Shown: positions 1 through 9,600 of the stretch, one piece after another | Numbering within the stretch: the first letter of the stretch is position 1 | How the letters are laid out: the number at the start of each line of letters is the position of its first letter | DNA from: an uncultured Clostridia bacterium | GTDB taxonomy: Bacteria; Bacillota; Clostridia; TANB77; CAG-508 | Direction of reading: 5' to 3' | DNA length: 64,000 nucleotides | Assembly (NCBI GenBank): GCA_934155265.1 | Contig: CAKPGU010000002.1 | Coordinates: 62,001-126,000, forward strand | Position numbers and translations under genes: made by a program | Notes under the pieces: model-generated | Seen by the model: only the letters and a program-made list of their open reading frames with translations | Database searches by the model: none | Told to the model about the DNA's origin: nothing

Positions 1-718
1 TTTCATCTGTTAATGGAACTATGTCCGAAATCGTTCCAATACATACTATATCTAAATACTTCAAATATTCTTTTTCTTCTAGACCCATTTTTATTCCGAT
101 TGCCTGTATTAGTTTAAATACAACTCCTACCCCTGCTAAATTCCTGCATTGATATTGGTTATCTTTTCTTTTTGCATCTACAACTGCAAGTGCGTTTGGA
201 AGCTCATTTCCAGGTTCATGATGATCTGTTACAATTGTTTCTATTCCTAATTGATTCGCATATTCAACTTCTTCTACTGCAGATATTCCACAATCTACTG
301 TTATCATTAAATTATATTTTTGATCTGCTATATATTCTACTGCTTTTTTGTTTAATCCATATCCTTCTTCAAGTCTATTTGGTATATATACTCCAACATG
401 TAATCCTCTTTCTTCAAGAAAGCTTTTTAGTACTGTTACACTTGTTATTCCATCTACATCATAATCACCATATATGATTGTTTTTTCTTTATTTTCTATT
501 GCTTTCATTATTCTTTCTACTGCAATATTCATATCTGGCATTCCATATGGATTATAAAAGTCGCTTCTTTTTGGCTTTAAAAATTTTTCTATTTGCTCTT
601 CTTCTGTTATTCCTCTATTTACCAATATTGTTGCCAACAATTTATTTATTTTATACTTCTCTTGTAATTTTTCAACTTCATCATTGTCTACTTGATATAC
701 CTGCCATTTTTTATTCAT
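1..718 (-). CDS. recJ: Single-stranded-DNA-specific exonuclease RecJ, N-terminal part (cut by window edge)
   Basis: The minus strand from an ATG at 718 reads MNKKWQVYQVDNDEVEKL and continues open to the window edge, so the C-terminal half is missing. A DHH-family phosphoesterase domain is visible: the YGDYDVDGITS motif, then ITVDCGIS and the DHH motif in IVTDHHEPG, all of which bind the catalytic Mn2+ ions in RecJ. RecJ degrades single-stranded DNA 5' to 3' in recombination and repair. The start is supported by a GGAAGGGA ribosome binding site just upstream. It lies downstream of recA on the same strand, with a terminator between, so the two are probably separate units. The family call is secure; the length cannot be judged. 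Confidence 0.93.
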   Translation of the reverse strand, partial: MNKKWQVYQVDNDEVEKLQEKYKINKLLATILVNRGITEEEQIEKFLKPKRSDFYNPYGMPDMNIAVERIMKAIENKEKTIIYGDYDVDGITSVTVLKSFLEERGLHVGVYIPNRLEEGYGLNKKAVEYIADQKYNLMITVDCGISAVEEVEYANQLGIETIVTDHHEPGNELPNALAVVDAKRKDNQYQCRNLAGVGVVFKLIQAIGIKMGLEEKEYLKYLDIVCIGTISDIVPLTDE

Positions 719-773
719 TTCTATTCCCTTCCATAAATTAGTTTTCTGCATTTATTTTACTATTATAAAGAAA

Positions 774-799
774 AAATAGCAAGTTTTTTCTTGCTATTT
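774..799 (-). terminator. Intrinsic terminator after recA
   Basis: A ten-base stem AAATAGCAAG / CTTGCTATTT with a short A/T loop is followed on the minus strand by a T-rich run. It lies 22 bases beyond the recA stop and separates recA from recJ. Confidence 0.8.
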
Positions 800-821
800 C
801 TTCTTTCATTTCATCTATTTT

Positions 822-1877
822 TTATTCTTTTGGCTCCTCTTCATCATCCTCTTCTGGAAGTTCCTCTCCTAAGCTTTGTTCAAATGCTTTTGCAAAATTA
901 TCTCTAACTTTTTTCTCTACTTCTTGAAGAAGCTCAGGACGTTCTATTAAATATCTCTTAGCATTTTCTCTACCTTGACCAATTCTTTGTCCTTCATAAC
1001 TAAACCAAGATCCACTCTTATCTATTATTTCTAGGTTTACTGCCATATCAAAGATATTTCCTTCTTTAGAAATTCCTTTTCCATATAATACATCAAATTC
1101 TGCTTCTCTAAATGGTGGAGCTACTTTATTTTTTATTACTTTTACTCTAACTCTATTTCCCATTACTTGTCCATCTTGTTTTATATTTTCAATTTTTCTT
1201 ATATCCATTCTAACTGAAGCATAAAATTTTAATGCTCTACCACCAGTTGTTGTTTCAGGATTCCCAAACATAACACCTATTTTTTCTCTTAATTGGTTTA
1301 TAAATATTAATACTGTTTTTGATTTATTTATTGCTCCTGCAAGTTTTCTTAATGCTTGTGACATTAATCTTGCTTGAAGTCCCATATGAGAGTCTCCCAT
1401 ATCTCCATCTATTTCTGCTTTTGGAACTAATGCCGCAACAGAGTCAACAACTATTACATCTAATGCTCCACTTCTTACTAATGCTTCTGTTATTTCAAGT
1501 GCTTGTTCTCCTGTGTCTGGTTGAGATACTATCAAATTATCTATATCAACGCCTAATTTTCTTGCATATACTGGGTCTAAAGCATGTTCTGCATCTATAA
1601 ATGCTGCTTCTCCACCCATTTTTTGTGCTTCTGCTATTACATGTAATGCTAATGTTGTTTTACCTGATGATTCTGGTCCAAATACCTCTATAATTCTTCC
1701 TCTAGGTACTCCACCAATTCCTAATGCTATATCTAAACTTAATGCTCCTGTAGGTATTGCTTCTACCTCCATAGCTTTAAATTCTCCTAATTTCATAACT
1801 GATCCTTTTCCAAATTGTTTTTCAATTTGGCTCATTGCTACTTCTAGCGCTTTTTTCTTTTCTAAGTTCTCTTCCAT
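822..1877 (-). CDS. recA: Recombinase RecA
   Basis: A full-length RecA of 351 residues. It forms ATP-dependent filaments on single-stranded DNA, catalyses strand exchange and promotes LexA cleavage. Walker A is GPESSGKT at residues 67-74, and the DNA-binding loop region carries the family signature around [19 protein letters not shown]. The C-terminus ends in the usual acidic tail (residues about 338-351). The ATG is preceded by TAGGAGGAAG. The gene has its own promoter with a LexA-type box upstream and a hairpin terminator downstream, so it is a single-gene SOS unit. Nothing is odd about it. Confidence 0.99.
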   Translation of the reverse strand: MEENLEKKKALEVAMSQIEKQFGKGSVMKLGEFKAMEVEAIPTGALSLDIALGIGGVPRGRIIEVFGPESSGKTTLALHVIAEAQKMGGEAAFIDAEHALDPVYARKLGVDIDNLIVSQPDTGEQALEITEALVRSGALDVIVVDSVAALVPKAEIDGDMGDSHMGLQARLMSQALRKLAGAINKSKTVLIFINQLREKIGVMFGNPETTTGGRALKFYASVRMDIRKIENIKQDGQVMGNRVRVKVIKNKVAPPFREAEFDVLYGKGISKEGNIFDMAVNLEIIDKSGSWFSYEGQRIGQGRENAKRYLIERPELLQEVEKKVRDNFAKAFEQSLGEELPEEDDEEEPKE

Positions 1878-1900
1878 GTATTCTTCCTCCTAAAATTATA

Positions 1901-1951
1901 TAAACTTTTGTTCGATATCTATACTATATATCTATTTTTTTCTTTTGTCAA
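1901..1951 (-). promoter_or_regulatory. recA promoter with LexA-type SOS box
   Basis: On the minus strand TTGACA (1951-1946) and TATAGT (1928-1923) are separated by 17 bases, a strong sigma-A promoter. Just downstream of the -10, CGAACAAAAGTTTA (1914-1901) matches the Gram-positive LexA consensus CGAACRNRYGTTYG at all but two positions. This is the expected place for SOS repression of recA. Confidence 0.75.
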
Positions 1952-1958
1952 GCATTTT

Positions 1959-3527
1959 TTAATTTTTATACCAATTATCTATATCAATAAATATATTGTA
2001 CCAATTTGCAGTAACATTTCCTTTAAGAGACCAATTACTAGAAACAGCATAATAACTACTATATAGACCAATATAAGGTTTTTGTTCATTAAAAATTTCT
2101 CTAATTCTATTATATTTTTCTTTAAGTAAGTCTTCTTTAGTTATATTCTTTACTTCTGCCATCAAGTTGTTTAATTCTTCATTATTAAAATTACATAAAT
2201 TCATATAAGTTTCTATACTTGGATTTGCTGAAATTGTAGTTCCTGTTATTATTGCATCATAATTTTTATTTTGTAAATAATATTGATATTGTGTATCACT
2301 TGCTTTGATTATAGTAGCACTTATTCCAATATTAGCTAAATCTGCTTTAATCATTTCTGCAACTGATGCTCTTGCTTGATTTGAAGCTTGTACAACAATT
2401 TTTAAATTTAATGTTTTGGTATAATAGTTTTCAGTTTTTTGCCATCTGTTATATTTATATGCCCATCCATTTTGCTCTAAAATTTGTCTTGATAAATCTG
2501 GATTATATGAATAATCTCCATTCTGCCCTCTTAACCAACTACCATAATCTAATGAATAATCTGTTACCTTGTATTTATTATTATATATAGATGCAACTAT
2601 ATTTTCTCTATTTATCGCATGTGATAATGCATCTCTTACTTCTTGATTTGATAATATTGCACTTTGTGTATTTAATGCCAAATAATCAAATTCTCTTCCA
2701 GCAACTTCTTGCTTATTATATCCTATTGTTCCTATGAAATTTTCTATTCCAGTATTTGTAGTTGTAATAATGTCTACTTTTCCTAATTTAAAAGCATTAT
2801 ATAATTCTCCTAAATTTGCATATTTTCCAATCGTTATTGTTTCAAGTGTTAATTCATCTCGAGAGTAATTCTCATTCTTATTTAAAACAATCTTATCATC
2901 ATTTTGAACTATTTTATATTTTCCAGTTCCAATAGGTGCATTATTTTTTTCTGTTGTAGAAAAATCTTGACCTTCAAAATATGCTTTGCTCATTATTGGA
3001 AATATTAAATTATATTCGAAAAATGCTATTTCATGGTCTATTGTTATTTGCAAAGTATCTTCATCAACTTTATTAGCACCAACTACATATTGTACATTGT
3101 TTCCATATATTGATGGTATTTGTTTTAATACATCTATTGTAAATAACACATCTTCAACTGTAAATGCCGTTCCATCTGACCACTTTATATCATCTCTTAT
3201 TTTTATTAAATATGTGGTTGCACTTGTTTTTGCCCAATCTTTTGCCAAACATTTTTGCAATTTATATTCAGAATCTAATTCAAATAATGGTTCATATATT
3301 ATCCTTGAAACTTCTTGTACTTGCTTATTTTGACTTAATATTGGATTTATTGTATCAAAAGATGCTATTCCTAATGTAATCTCTTTTATCATTTCTTCTT
3401 CTGTACCGCTTATAGGCTGTTCTTCTGTTTGTTGTGTTTCATTACTTTTATGTGATTTATAAATTACTGCAATTGTTATTGCAATTACAAAAACAATAAA
3501 TATATATTTTATTAAATTTCCTTTCAA
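1959..3527 (-). CDS. Extracellular peptide-binding (SBP_bac_5) protein of an ABC transporter
   Basis: 522 residues. An N-terminal hydrophobic segment (about residues 7-23) is followed by a Ser/Thr/Glu-rich linker and a family-5 solute-binding domain: FELDSEYKLQKCLAKDW, then IKIRDDIKWSDGTAFTVEDV, typical of oligopeptide- and nickel-binding proteins. There is no lipobox cysteine, so it is probably held by the N-terminal helix rather than by lipid. No permease or ATPase genes lie next to it, so the protein is an orphan; it may serve a transporter encoded elsewhere or act as a sensor. The ATG at 3527 is preceded by GGGGGTGTC. Family call secure, substrate unknown. Confidence 0.85.
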   Translation of the reverse strand: MKGNLIKYIFIVFVIAITIAVIYKSHKSNETQQTEEQPISGTEEEMIKEITLGIASFDTINPILSQNKQVQEVSRIIYEPLFELDSEYKLQKCLAKDWAKTSATTYLIKIRDDIKWSDGTAFTVEDVLFTIDVLKQIPSIYGNNVQYVVGANKVDEDTLQITIDHEIAFFEYNLIFPIMSKAYFEGQDFSTTEKNNAPIGTGKYKIVQNDDKIVLNKNENYSRDELTLETITIGKYANLGELYNAFKLGKVDIITTTNTGIENFIGTIGYNKQEVAGREFDYLALNTQSAILSNQEVRDALSHAINRENIVASIYNNKYKVTDYSLDYGSWLRGQNGDYSYNPDLSRQILEQNGWAYKYNRWQKTENYYTKTLNLKIVVQASNQARASVAEMIKADLANIGISATIIKASDTQYQYYLQNKNYDAIITGTTISANPSIETYMNLCNFNNEELNNLMAEVKNITKEDLLKEKYNRIREIFNEQKPYIGLYSSYYAVSSNWSLKGNVTANWYNIFIDIDNWYKN

Positions 3528-3708
3528 AACGACACCCCCTGCTTTGTTATAATATATTATTATGGCGATTTTTTCAAGTCTTTTAGGAAATGTTATTTTG
3601 ATTTATTTCGTAATAAGCCGAGGAATGCAATGAAAAGCTTATATTTTAAGTCTTTCTTATAAAAAAGTTAATTAAAACCTTTAGTTTGTAACTGATTTTT
3701 CACAAAAA

Positions 3709-3728
3709 GGGAGCTTAAAAAAGCCCCC
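3709..3728 (-). terminator. Terminator after spoVS
   Basis: Stem GGGGGCTT / AAGCTCCC with one mismatch, followed on the minus strand by TTTTTGTG. It lies 35 bases beyond the spoVS stop. Confidence 0.75.
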
Positions 3729-3762
3729 TAATTTTATTTACTTATTAATTTAAAATTACATT

Positions 3763-4026
3763 CTATTTTCTTGATTCAACGATCAATTTTATACCTGTAC
3801 GATCTTCTCCTTCTACCTCTACTTCTGCAAAGGCTGGTATACATACTAAGTCTACTCCTGCTGGTGCTACAAATCCTCTTGCTATTGCTACTGCCTTTAC
3901 TGCTTGATTTAGAGCTCCTGCTCCAATTGCTTGCATTTCTGCCTTTTGTGATTCTTTAACTAATCCTGCAATAGCTCCTGCTACTGAATTAGGATTAGAT
4001 TTTGATGAAATCTTTAAAATTTCCAT
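3763..4026 (-). CDS. spoVS: Stage V sporulation protein S
   Basis: 87 residues, the usual length for SpoVS, with the conserved opening MEILKISSKSNPNSVAGAIA and the Gly/Ala-rich AIGAGALNQAVKAVAIARG. SpoVS is a small Alba-fold protein required for normal spore coat assembly and core dehydration in Bacillus and conserved in spore-forming Clostridia. The ATG has TAGGAGGCAAAAG upstream. It has its own terminator. Together with the cotJ operon it shows that the organism is a spore former or descends from one. Confidence 0.97.
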   Translation of the reverse strand: MEILKISSKSNPNSVAGAIAGLVKESQKAEMQAIGAGALNQAVKAVAIARGFVAPAGVDLVCIPAFAEVEVEGEDRTGIKLIVESRK

Positions 4027-4170
4027 TCTTTTGCCTCCTATAATTTAATTTTTGTTGCAACTATTACATTATGTATTTTACAACTTTTGGAAATTGTTGT
4101 CTAGTATTTTTGGAAATTTTTTCAAGTTTTTCATCGCGACATTCGACAATTTTTCTATGTTTTTCTATAT

Positions 4171-4944
4171 TTACTTTATATAAATTCTTTCTATACTTGT
4201 TGCTTTATTATTTTCATCATCAATTTCAAATATGACTCCATTTAAAATACAAGCTCCCTCTGCTAATTTATATTTTTCAGGAAGTGTTGTTTCAAATCTT
4301 TTAAGTGATGCTTGTATATTCATTCCTATTACAGATTCCTTTGGTCCTGTCATTCCTAAATCAGTAATATATGCTGTACCATTTGGCAAAATTTGTTCAT
4401 CAGCTGTTTGTACATGTGTATGTGTTCCAAATAATGCAGTAATTTTTCCATCTAGAAATCTACCCATTGCTATTTTTTCAGCTGTTGCCTCTGCATGAAA
4501 ATCTATAAATATCATATCAACTTTACCTTGTAATTCTTCCACCATTTCCTTTGCTAATACAAATGGATTTTCTGTAAGAATATTTAAATCTACCCTTCCT
4601 AAAAAGTTCATAACAGCTATTTTTTTACCCTTACATTCATATATCCCTAATCCTTTTCCTACTACTCCCTTTGGATAATTTGCAGGTCTTAATAAATTTG
4701 GATCATCTATAAATTTAAATATATCCTTTTTTCCCCATGTATGATTTCCCATTGTAACTACATTTGTTCCAGCTTCCATTATATCTTTAAAATTTCTTTC
4801 AGTTAGTCCCATTCCACCTGCTGAATTCTCACCATTTGTTATTACAAAATCTATATTTTTTTCTTTTTTTATTCTAGGTAACTCTTCTTTTAATTTTCTA
4901 ACTCCAGATTCACCTACAATATCTCCGACTGCTAATATCTTCAT
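4171..4944 (-). CDS. ymdB: YmdB-family metallophosphoesterase
   Basis: 257 residues, the usual length of the TIGR00282/YmdB family. Metal-binding motifs are present in order: GDIVGE near the N-terminus, NGENSAGG, MGNHTWGKK, DFHAEATAEK and GTHTHVQTADE. The Bacillus subtilis protein is a 2',3'-cyclic nucleotide phosphodiesterase affecting biofilm and motility decisions. In many Firmicutes ymdB is beside rny and spoVS; here spoVS follows it by 144 bases on the same strand while rny is not in view. The start follows GAAAGAAGG. Family confident, physiological role inferred. Confidence 0.93.
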   Translation of the reverse strand: MKILAVGDIVGESGVRKLKEELPRIKKEKNIDFVITNGENSAGGMGLTERNFKDIMEAGTNVVTMGNHTWGKKDIFKFIDDPNLLRPANYPKGVVGKGLGIYECKGKKIAVMNFLGRVDLNILTENPFVLAKEMVEELQGKVDMIFIDFHAEATAEKIAMGRFLDGKITALFGTHTHVQTADEQILPNGTAYITDLGMTGPKESVIGMNIQASLKRFETTLPEKYKLAEGACILNGVIFEIDDENNKATSIERIYIK

Positions 4945-5205
4945 TTTTTTCCTTCTTTCTATTATTCTTTTGGCCTTTTTATTTTAACATTTTACAATAG
5001 GTTCGTCAAGTTTTGGGTTATACTAATCAGATATAATTTAAAATATTTTTGATAAATACAAATATAATTGATTAAAAATAAATTCATTAAATAATTATAT
5101 GGATTTAATAAAAGTAGAAACACATTATTTTTTTATGCCATATCATTATACTCTCGTTAGCAATACTTTGTCAAGAAAAATCGTTCGACAATAATCGACA
5201 AGTGA

Positions 5206-5484
5206 AAATTTTGGACCGGGTACATTTTTTCACTTTTATTAATGTCTTATCAAAATCTTAAAATTATAACTTTGCATTACATTCCTCGACTCATTACAAA
5301 GCTTAAGAAATTCTAACTCATTTTATGGCTCCCTTCCACTCTCGTGAACTCTTTCCATAAAATTTCTTAAGAATTTCTAAAGCTTTTCCAATCATATTCG
5401 TCATTTCATTTAAAGTTATAATTTTAAGATTTTGATTTTGCTATAGATTGAAAAAAGTAAAAAAATGTACCCGGTCCAAAATTT
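5206..5484. repeat. Fold-back, MITE-like element of about 279 bp
   Basis: This gene-free stretch between ymdB and asd is one long inverted repeat. The outer arms AAATTTTGGACCGGGTACAT (from 5206) and its complement (ending at 5484) match over about 25 bases. A second perfect 23-base pair of arms lies inside (5251-5273 and 5412-5434), and weaker pairing continues inwards around AAGCTTAAGAAATTCT. No ORF is inside. The terminal ACCGGGTACATTTTT also occurs as a short hairpin at 53.06-53.13 kb. It has the shape of a non-autonomous miniature element; no transposase was seen. The rest of 4945-5541 holds nothing recognisable. Confidence 0.75.
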
Positions 5485-5541
5485 ACATTTAATATTTTCA
5501 GGACTTTTGAATATATATTTATCTAGGAGGTTATTAATAAT

Positions 5542-6546
5542 ATGAAAAATTATAAATTAGCAATAGTTGGTGCAACAGGTCTAGTTGGTAGAACAGCTTT
5601 AAAAGTATTAGAAGAAAAAAACATTCCAAACTTTGAATACTCACTTTTTTCTTCCTCAAAGTCAGCAGGTACAAAATTAAAACTTCTAGACAAAGAATAT
5701 GTCGTTCAAGAATTAAAAGATAATTCATTTGATTCTGGATTTGATTTTGCAATTTTTTCTGCAGGAGCAGAAACATCTAAACATTTTGCTCCAATTGCTG
5801 CTTCAAAAGGATGTATTGTAATTGATAATAGTAGTGCTTTTAGAATGGATGATGATGTACCACTAATAGTTCCAGAAGTTAATTTTAAAGATGCTATTAA
5901 TCATAATAATATAATAGCAAATCCAAATTGCTCAACAATACAAGCTGTTGTTGTATTAAAACCATTAGATGATAACTTTAAAATTAAAAGAATCGTATAT
6001 TCAACCTATCAAGCAGTTTCTGGAGCTGGTAAATTAGGACTACAAGATTTAGAAAATGGATACAATGCACACTCCTCAAACACACACTTACTCAAGTTCT
6101 CTCATCCTATTTATGATAATTGTTTGCCACATATCGATTCATTTTTAATTAATGGATATACAAAAGAAGAAATGAAAATGATCAATGAAACCAGAAAAAT
6201 TTTAGGACATCAAAATTTACCTATTACAGCAACAGCAGTACGTGTTCCAGTAAAGAATTGTCATGGTGAAAGCATTAATATAGAATTTGAAAATTCATTT
6301 TCAATAGATGATGTAAAATCTATTTTAAAAAAATCTTCAGGAATTGTTGTTCAAGATGATATTCAAAATGACATATACCCTCTTGCTACAGAAGCAAATG
6401 GACATGATGAAGTTTTTGTTGGAAGAATTAGAAAAGATTATAGCATTGCTAATGCTCTGAACTTATGGGTTGTTGCCGATAATCTCAGAAAAGGTGCTGC
6501 TAGCAATGCTATTCAAATTATTGAAAAACTAATTAGTCAAGTCTGA
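5542..6546 (+). CDS. asd: Aspartate-semialdehyde dehydrogenase
   Basis: 334 residues. It reduces aspartyl phosphate with NADPH to aspartate semialdehyde, the branch point to lysine/diaminopimelate, threonine and methionine. The NADP-binding loop GATGLVGRTAL is at residues 10-20, the catalytic cysteine is Cys130 in NPNCSTIQ, and the substrate-binding Arg and catalytic His are in RVPVKNCHGE (R234, H241). Cytosolic. The start follows TAGGAGGTTATTAATA. dapA, the next enzyme of the pathway, lies 1.1 kb downstream on the same strand, separated by an opposing gene whose 3' end overlaps asd by 18 bases. Confidence 0.97.
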   Translation: MKNYKLAIVGATGLVGRTALKVLEEKNIPNFEYSLFSSSKSAGTKLKLLDKEYVVQELKDNSFDSGFDFAIFSAGAETSKHFAPIAASKGCIVIDNSSAFRMDDDVPLIVPEVNFKDAINHNNIIANPNCSTIQAVVVLKPLDDNFKIKRIVYSTYQAVSGAGKLGLQDLENGYNAHSSNTHLLKFSHPIYDNCLPHIDSFLINGYTKEEMKMINETRKILGHQNLPITATAVRVPVKNCHGESINIEFENSFSIDDVKSILKKSSGIVVQDDIQNDIYPLATEANGHDEVFVGRIRKDYSIANALNLWVVADNLRKGAASNAIQIIEKLISQV

Positions 6547-7551
6547 TTCTTTGTTGATAGCAAATGTCTGACTTATAACAAGAATTGCACTAATTAATAC
6601 AAATAAATAAAAACTTATTCCTCTATTTAATATCATAGCACTATTTAGTGTTGATGTTGTAAATACATTTTTAAATATACCTAAAAATCCACCTTCACTT
6701 ACTCCTACTGCTCCTGGAAGTGGTATTCCTGAAACTGTAGCATACAATATTGCTTGAAGTGAAATTATTTGAATTATATTATATTCGCCGAAGCCGAAAG
6801 CACAATACACCCAAAATGGTATACTATAATAAAATAATATTTGAATAAATGTTGTCAAAATAGTTTTTAACATTACCATTTTATTTTGCTTTATGTATGC
6901 TGCACTTCCTTGATATTTGAATAATTCTTTTTCTAGTTTTTCTTGCTTATCTTCTATATTTCTTATTTTGAAAAATGACAATATTTTCACAGCAATCTTT
7001 ACTAACCATGCTGAAAGTCTTTTTGAAAATATACCAATTAGTAATAATGCTAATGCAATAGAATTAAGTGTTACCCCTATTATAAAAAGCCACACTAATC
7101 CAGTTGTTAAATATTTATGATTAAAAAATAAGCTTATCATTGCAAAAGATATCGTTATAATTTGAAAACTGCATAGATTTATAAGTAAAGACAATGTTGA
7201 GTTTGCAACAGATATTCCATTTTTATGCATATAATATATTTGCATAGGTTGCCCACCACTTGCTGCTGGTGTTATTGAACTAAAAAAGAAACCAATAAGT
7301 ACATATTTAAAATTTTGCATAAAACTGCTTTTCTCTTCTAAAGTTTTTAATGTCCTTCCCATATTAACAGTTTCTAGAAAAAAATATATTAACATTGCTA
7401 TTATTGCAATCAATACATATTCTAGCCTTACACTTTGTAATACTTTCGCAATTTCAGTTATATCTTGATCTTTTAATATTATATAAAATGTTAAAATAAT
7501 TAGTAATATAAAAATTATCAAATTTTTTATTGTTCTCTTGTTTTTGGCCAT
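6529..7551 (-). CDS. Lysylphosphatidylglycerol synthase-like transmembrane protein (UPF0104)
   Basis: 340 residues with about eight hydrophobic helices, and the family motif SSITPAASGGQPMQIYYM near residue 100 and GIPLPGAVGVSEGGFLGIF near residue 285. These identify the integral membrane flippase-like domain found alone or as the N-terminal half of MprF. Without the C-terminal synthase domain it cannot aminoacylate lipid; homologues are proposed lipid transporters. Its 3' end overlaps the 3' end of asd by 18 bases (tail to tail). Starts at an ATG following GGAGTAACAA. Family secure, substrate unknown. Confidence 0.88.
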   Translation of the reverse strand: MAKNKRTIKNLIIFILLIILTFYIILKDQDITEIAKVLQSVRLEYVLIAIIAMLIYFFLETVNMGRTLKTLEEKSSFMQNFKYVLIGFFFSSITPAASGGQPMQIYYMHKNGISVANSTLSLLINLCSFQIITISFAMISLFFNHKYLTTGLVWLFIIGVTLNSIALALLLIGIFSKRLSAWLVKIAVKILSFFKIRNIEDKQEKLEKELFKYQGSAAYIKQNKMVMLKTILTTFIQILFYYSIPFWVYCAFGFGEYNIIQIISLQAILYATVSGIPLPGAVGVSEGGFLGIFKNVFTTSTLNSAMILNRGISFYLFVLISAILVISQTFAINKESDLTN

Positions 7552-7691
7552 TTGTTACTCCTTCAAATTTATTATATTATAAGATTATCATATTAATAAA
7601 AAATAATCAATGCTATTAATTTTTTCTTAATAATTGAATATATTTTAATATTAATTATAAGTTACTATTTAAAGAAAGGATTATTTTTATT

Positions 7692-8577
7692 ATGAAAAAA
7701 TGTTTATTTACAGGAGTAGCAACGGCTCTTGCTACCCCATTTAATGAAAACGGTGTTAATATCCAAGAATTCAAAAAGTTCATCCAATTTCAAATTTCTT
7801 CCGGAATTGATGCTCTTGTTGTTTGTGGCACAACTGGCGAAGCTAGTACTATGACTAAAGAAGAAAAAGTCACTGCTATAAAATGTGCTATTGAAACAGT
7901 TAAAGAAATTAGCTCTTTAAAAAAAATTCCTGTAATCGTAGGAACAGGTTCAAACAATACTGCTACAGCTATTGAAATGTCTATATTAGCAGAAAAACTT
8001 GGTGCTGACGGTCTTTTAGTTGTTACTCCTTATTATAATAAAACGACCCAAAATCGGTTTAATTGAATATTTTAAATCCATTTCTCAATCTGTTAATCTT
8101 CCAATTATTATGTATAATGTTCCAAGCAGAACTGGAATGAATATTACACCTGAAACATGTTTTGAACTATCTAAAATTGATAATATAATTGGAATTAAAG
8201 AAGCTAGTGGTAATATTTCGCAAGTAACCAAAATCGCTTCTCTTTGTAATAATGATTTTAATATTTATTCAGGTAATGATGACCAAATTACTCCTATTCT
8301 CTCTCTTGGTGGAAAAGGTGTAATTTCAGTACTATCAAATGTATCTCCCAAACTTACATGCAGTATTACAAATTCATTTTTTAAAAATGCACCAGATGAA
8401 GCATGTTATTATCAATTACAAGCTTTACCATTAATTAATGCTTTATTTGCTGAAACTAATCCTATTCCTGTTAAAGAAGCAATTAATTTAATTGGATTTG
8501 ATTTTGGTAAACCAAGAGCTCCATTAATTGAATGTTCTTCTGAATTAAAAGATAACCTTAAACAACTTTTAAAATAA
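7692..8577 (+). pseudogene. dapA: 4-hydroxy-tetrahydrodipicolinate synthase, interrupted by a one-base frameshift
   Basis: Two overlapping frames together encode one normal DHDPS of about 294 residues. The first (7692-8066) carries [21 protein letters not shown] and [10 protein letters not shown]; the second contains the tyrosine of MYNVPSRTG and the Schiff-base lysine in GIKEASGN. The frame breaks at 8055, where an extra C before GG changes NGLIEYF into NRFN and a stop. Removing that one base restores the whole protein. DHDPS condenses pyruvate with aspartate semialdehyde for diaminopimelate and lysine, so a true loss would be expected to be costly unless a second copy exists. A sequencing or assembly error is quite possible. 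The start follows AAAGAAAGGAT. Confidence 0.9.
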
Positions 8578-8586
8578 ATTTTATAA

Positions 8587-8625
8587 AAACCCTAATATTA
8601 GCCATTTATTCTAATATTAGGGTTT
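8587..8625. terminator. Bidirectional terminator between dapA and the convergent CmpB-like gene
   Basis: A 15-base perfect stem AAACCCTAATATTAG / CTAATATTAGGGTTT with T-rich sequence on both outer sides serves two genes that converge here. Confidence 0.85.
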
Positions 8626-8635
8626 GTTTTATATT

Positions 8636-9460
8636 TTATTCTTCTTTTTTATTATCTGTTTTTTGGTAATTCTTTTTAGAAGTATTTATGAAACCTCTAA
8701 TTTCCTCTTTGGAAGAATCAATTTTGTTTTTTATTTCTTCTTTAGAATTATCAATTTTTATTGCAATCTCTTCTTTTGATTCTTCTATTTTCTTTTTTAT
8801 TTCATCCCACTTATTATAAAAAACATTTTCTTTAAGTCTAGGAAAAGAATGAACAAGTCTTTTATATAAAACCATTTTCTTTCTAATTATCTTTTTAACT
8901 TTATTAGAAATCTCATCAGTATTATCTTTAAATTCTTTCGTCATTTCCTTTAAATTAAGTATTATCTTAAAAGAAACAATATTATCCATAACAAATAATA
9001 GACATACTACTCCAATAATTATATTCATTATATTTTCTGGAATCATATTAATATATTTTAAGAAAAATGGATTTATCCATATTGTAATAGCTGTTCCCGC
9101 AATTCCAAATGGAATTAATGTTTCAAGACATATTCGTCCATTTATATTAAATTTTCTTGTACTATAATCCCACCATCTTGCTTTAAATATTTTTTCCATA
9201 AAATAGCTTGTCCAATATTCTAGTGTTCCACAAATTAAAATCGATAGCAAAAATGTTACAGGTATATCATCACGATACTTTTGCAATAAAATTGTTATTA
9301 GAATAACCCCACATCCATATATTGGACAATATGGTCCAACTAAAAAGCCTCTATTTGTAAATTTTTTATTTCTTATTGAAATATTTACTGATTCCATTAC
9401 CCAACCAGCAAATGAATATATAAAAAACAGTGCAATATATTGTTCTATTTCTGTTATCAT
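8636..9460 (-). CDS. CmpB/YmgC-type membrane protein ('putative ABC transporter permease')
   Basis: 274 residues. The first about 160 contain four to five membrane helices with the family signature FFIYSFAGWVMES, RGFLVGPYCPIYGCG and SYFMEKIFKARWWDYS (PF06541). The cytosolic tail (about residues 165-274) is basic and ends in a degenerate 11-residue coiled-coil-like repeat built on KIDxSKEEIxxx, seen three to four times. Such repeats are not part of the membrane family. Despite the database name there is no evidence of transport and no ATPase nearby. Start follows AAAGGAGAAAAATT. Family call good, function unknown. Confidence 0.8.
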   Translation of the reverse strand: MITEIEQYIALFFIYSFAGWVMESVNISIRNKKFTNRGFLVGPYCPIYGCGVILITILLQKYRDDIPVTFLLSILICGTLEYWTSYFMEKIFKARWWDYSTRKFNINGRICLETLIPFGIAGTAITIWINPFFLKYINMIPENIMNIIIGVVCLLFVMDNIVSFKIILNLKEMTKEFKDNTDEISNKVKKIIRKKMVLYKRLVHSFPRLKENVFYNKWDEIKKKIEESKEEIAIKIDNSKEEIKNKIDSSKEEIRGFINTSKKNYQKTDNKKEE

Positions 9461-9600
9461 AATTTTTCTCCTTTTTTTATAAAATCTGTTGCTATTTTAC
9501 CATATAAATTTTAAAAGTACAATATAAATAAATTAAAATTTATATGATGTTACAGGTTAATGGTTTTGATTAACTTTTTATAAGAAAAGAAATCCAATCT

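Noticed and set aside
5206..5484. Hairpin before asd considered as a lysine riboswitch or T-box
   Set aside because: The structure is a simple symmetrical fold-back with repeat ends found elsewhere; no lysine-riboswitch or T-box motif is present.
7692..8577. Programmed frameshifting as explanation for dapA
   Set aside because: No slippery heptamer or following pseudoknot is seen at 8055, and DapA is not known to use it; an extra base is simpler.
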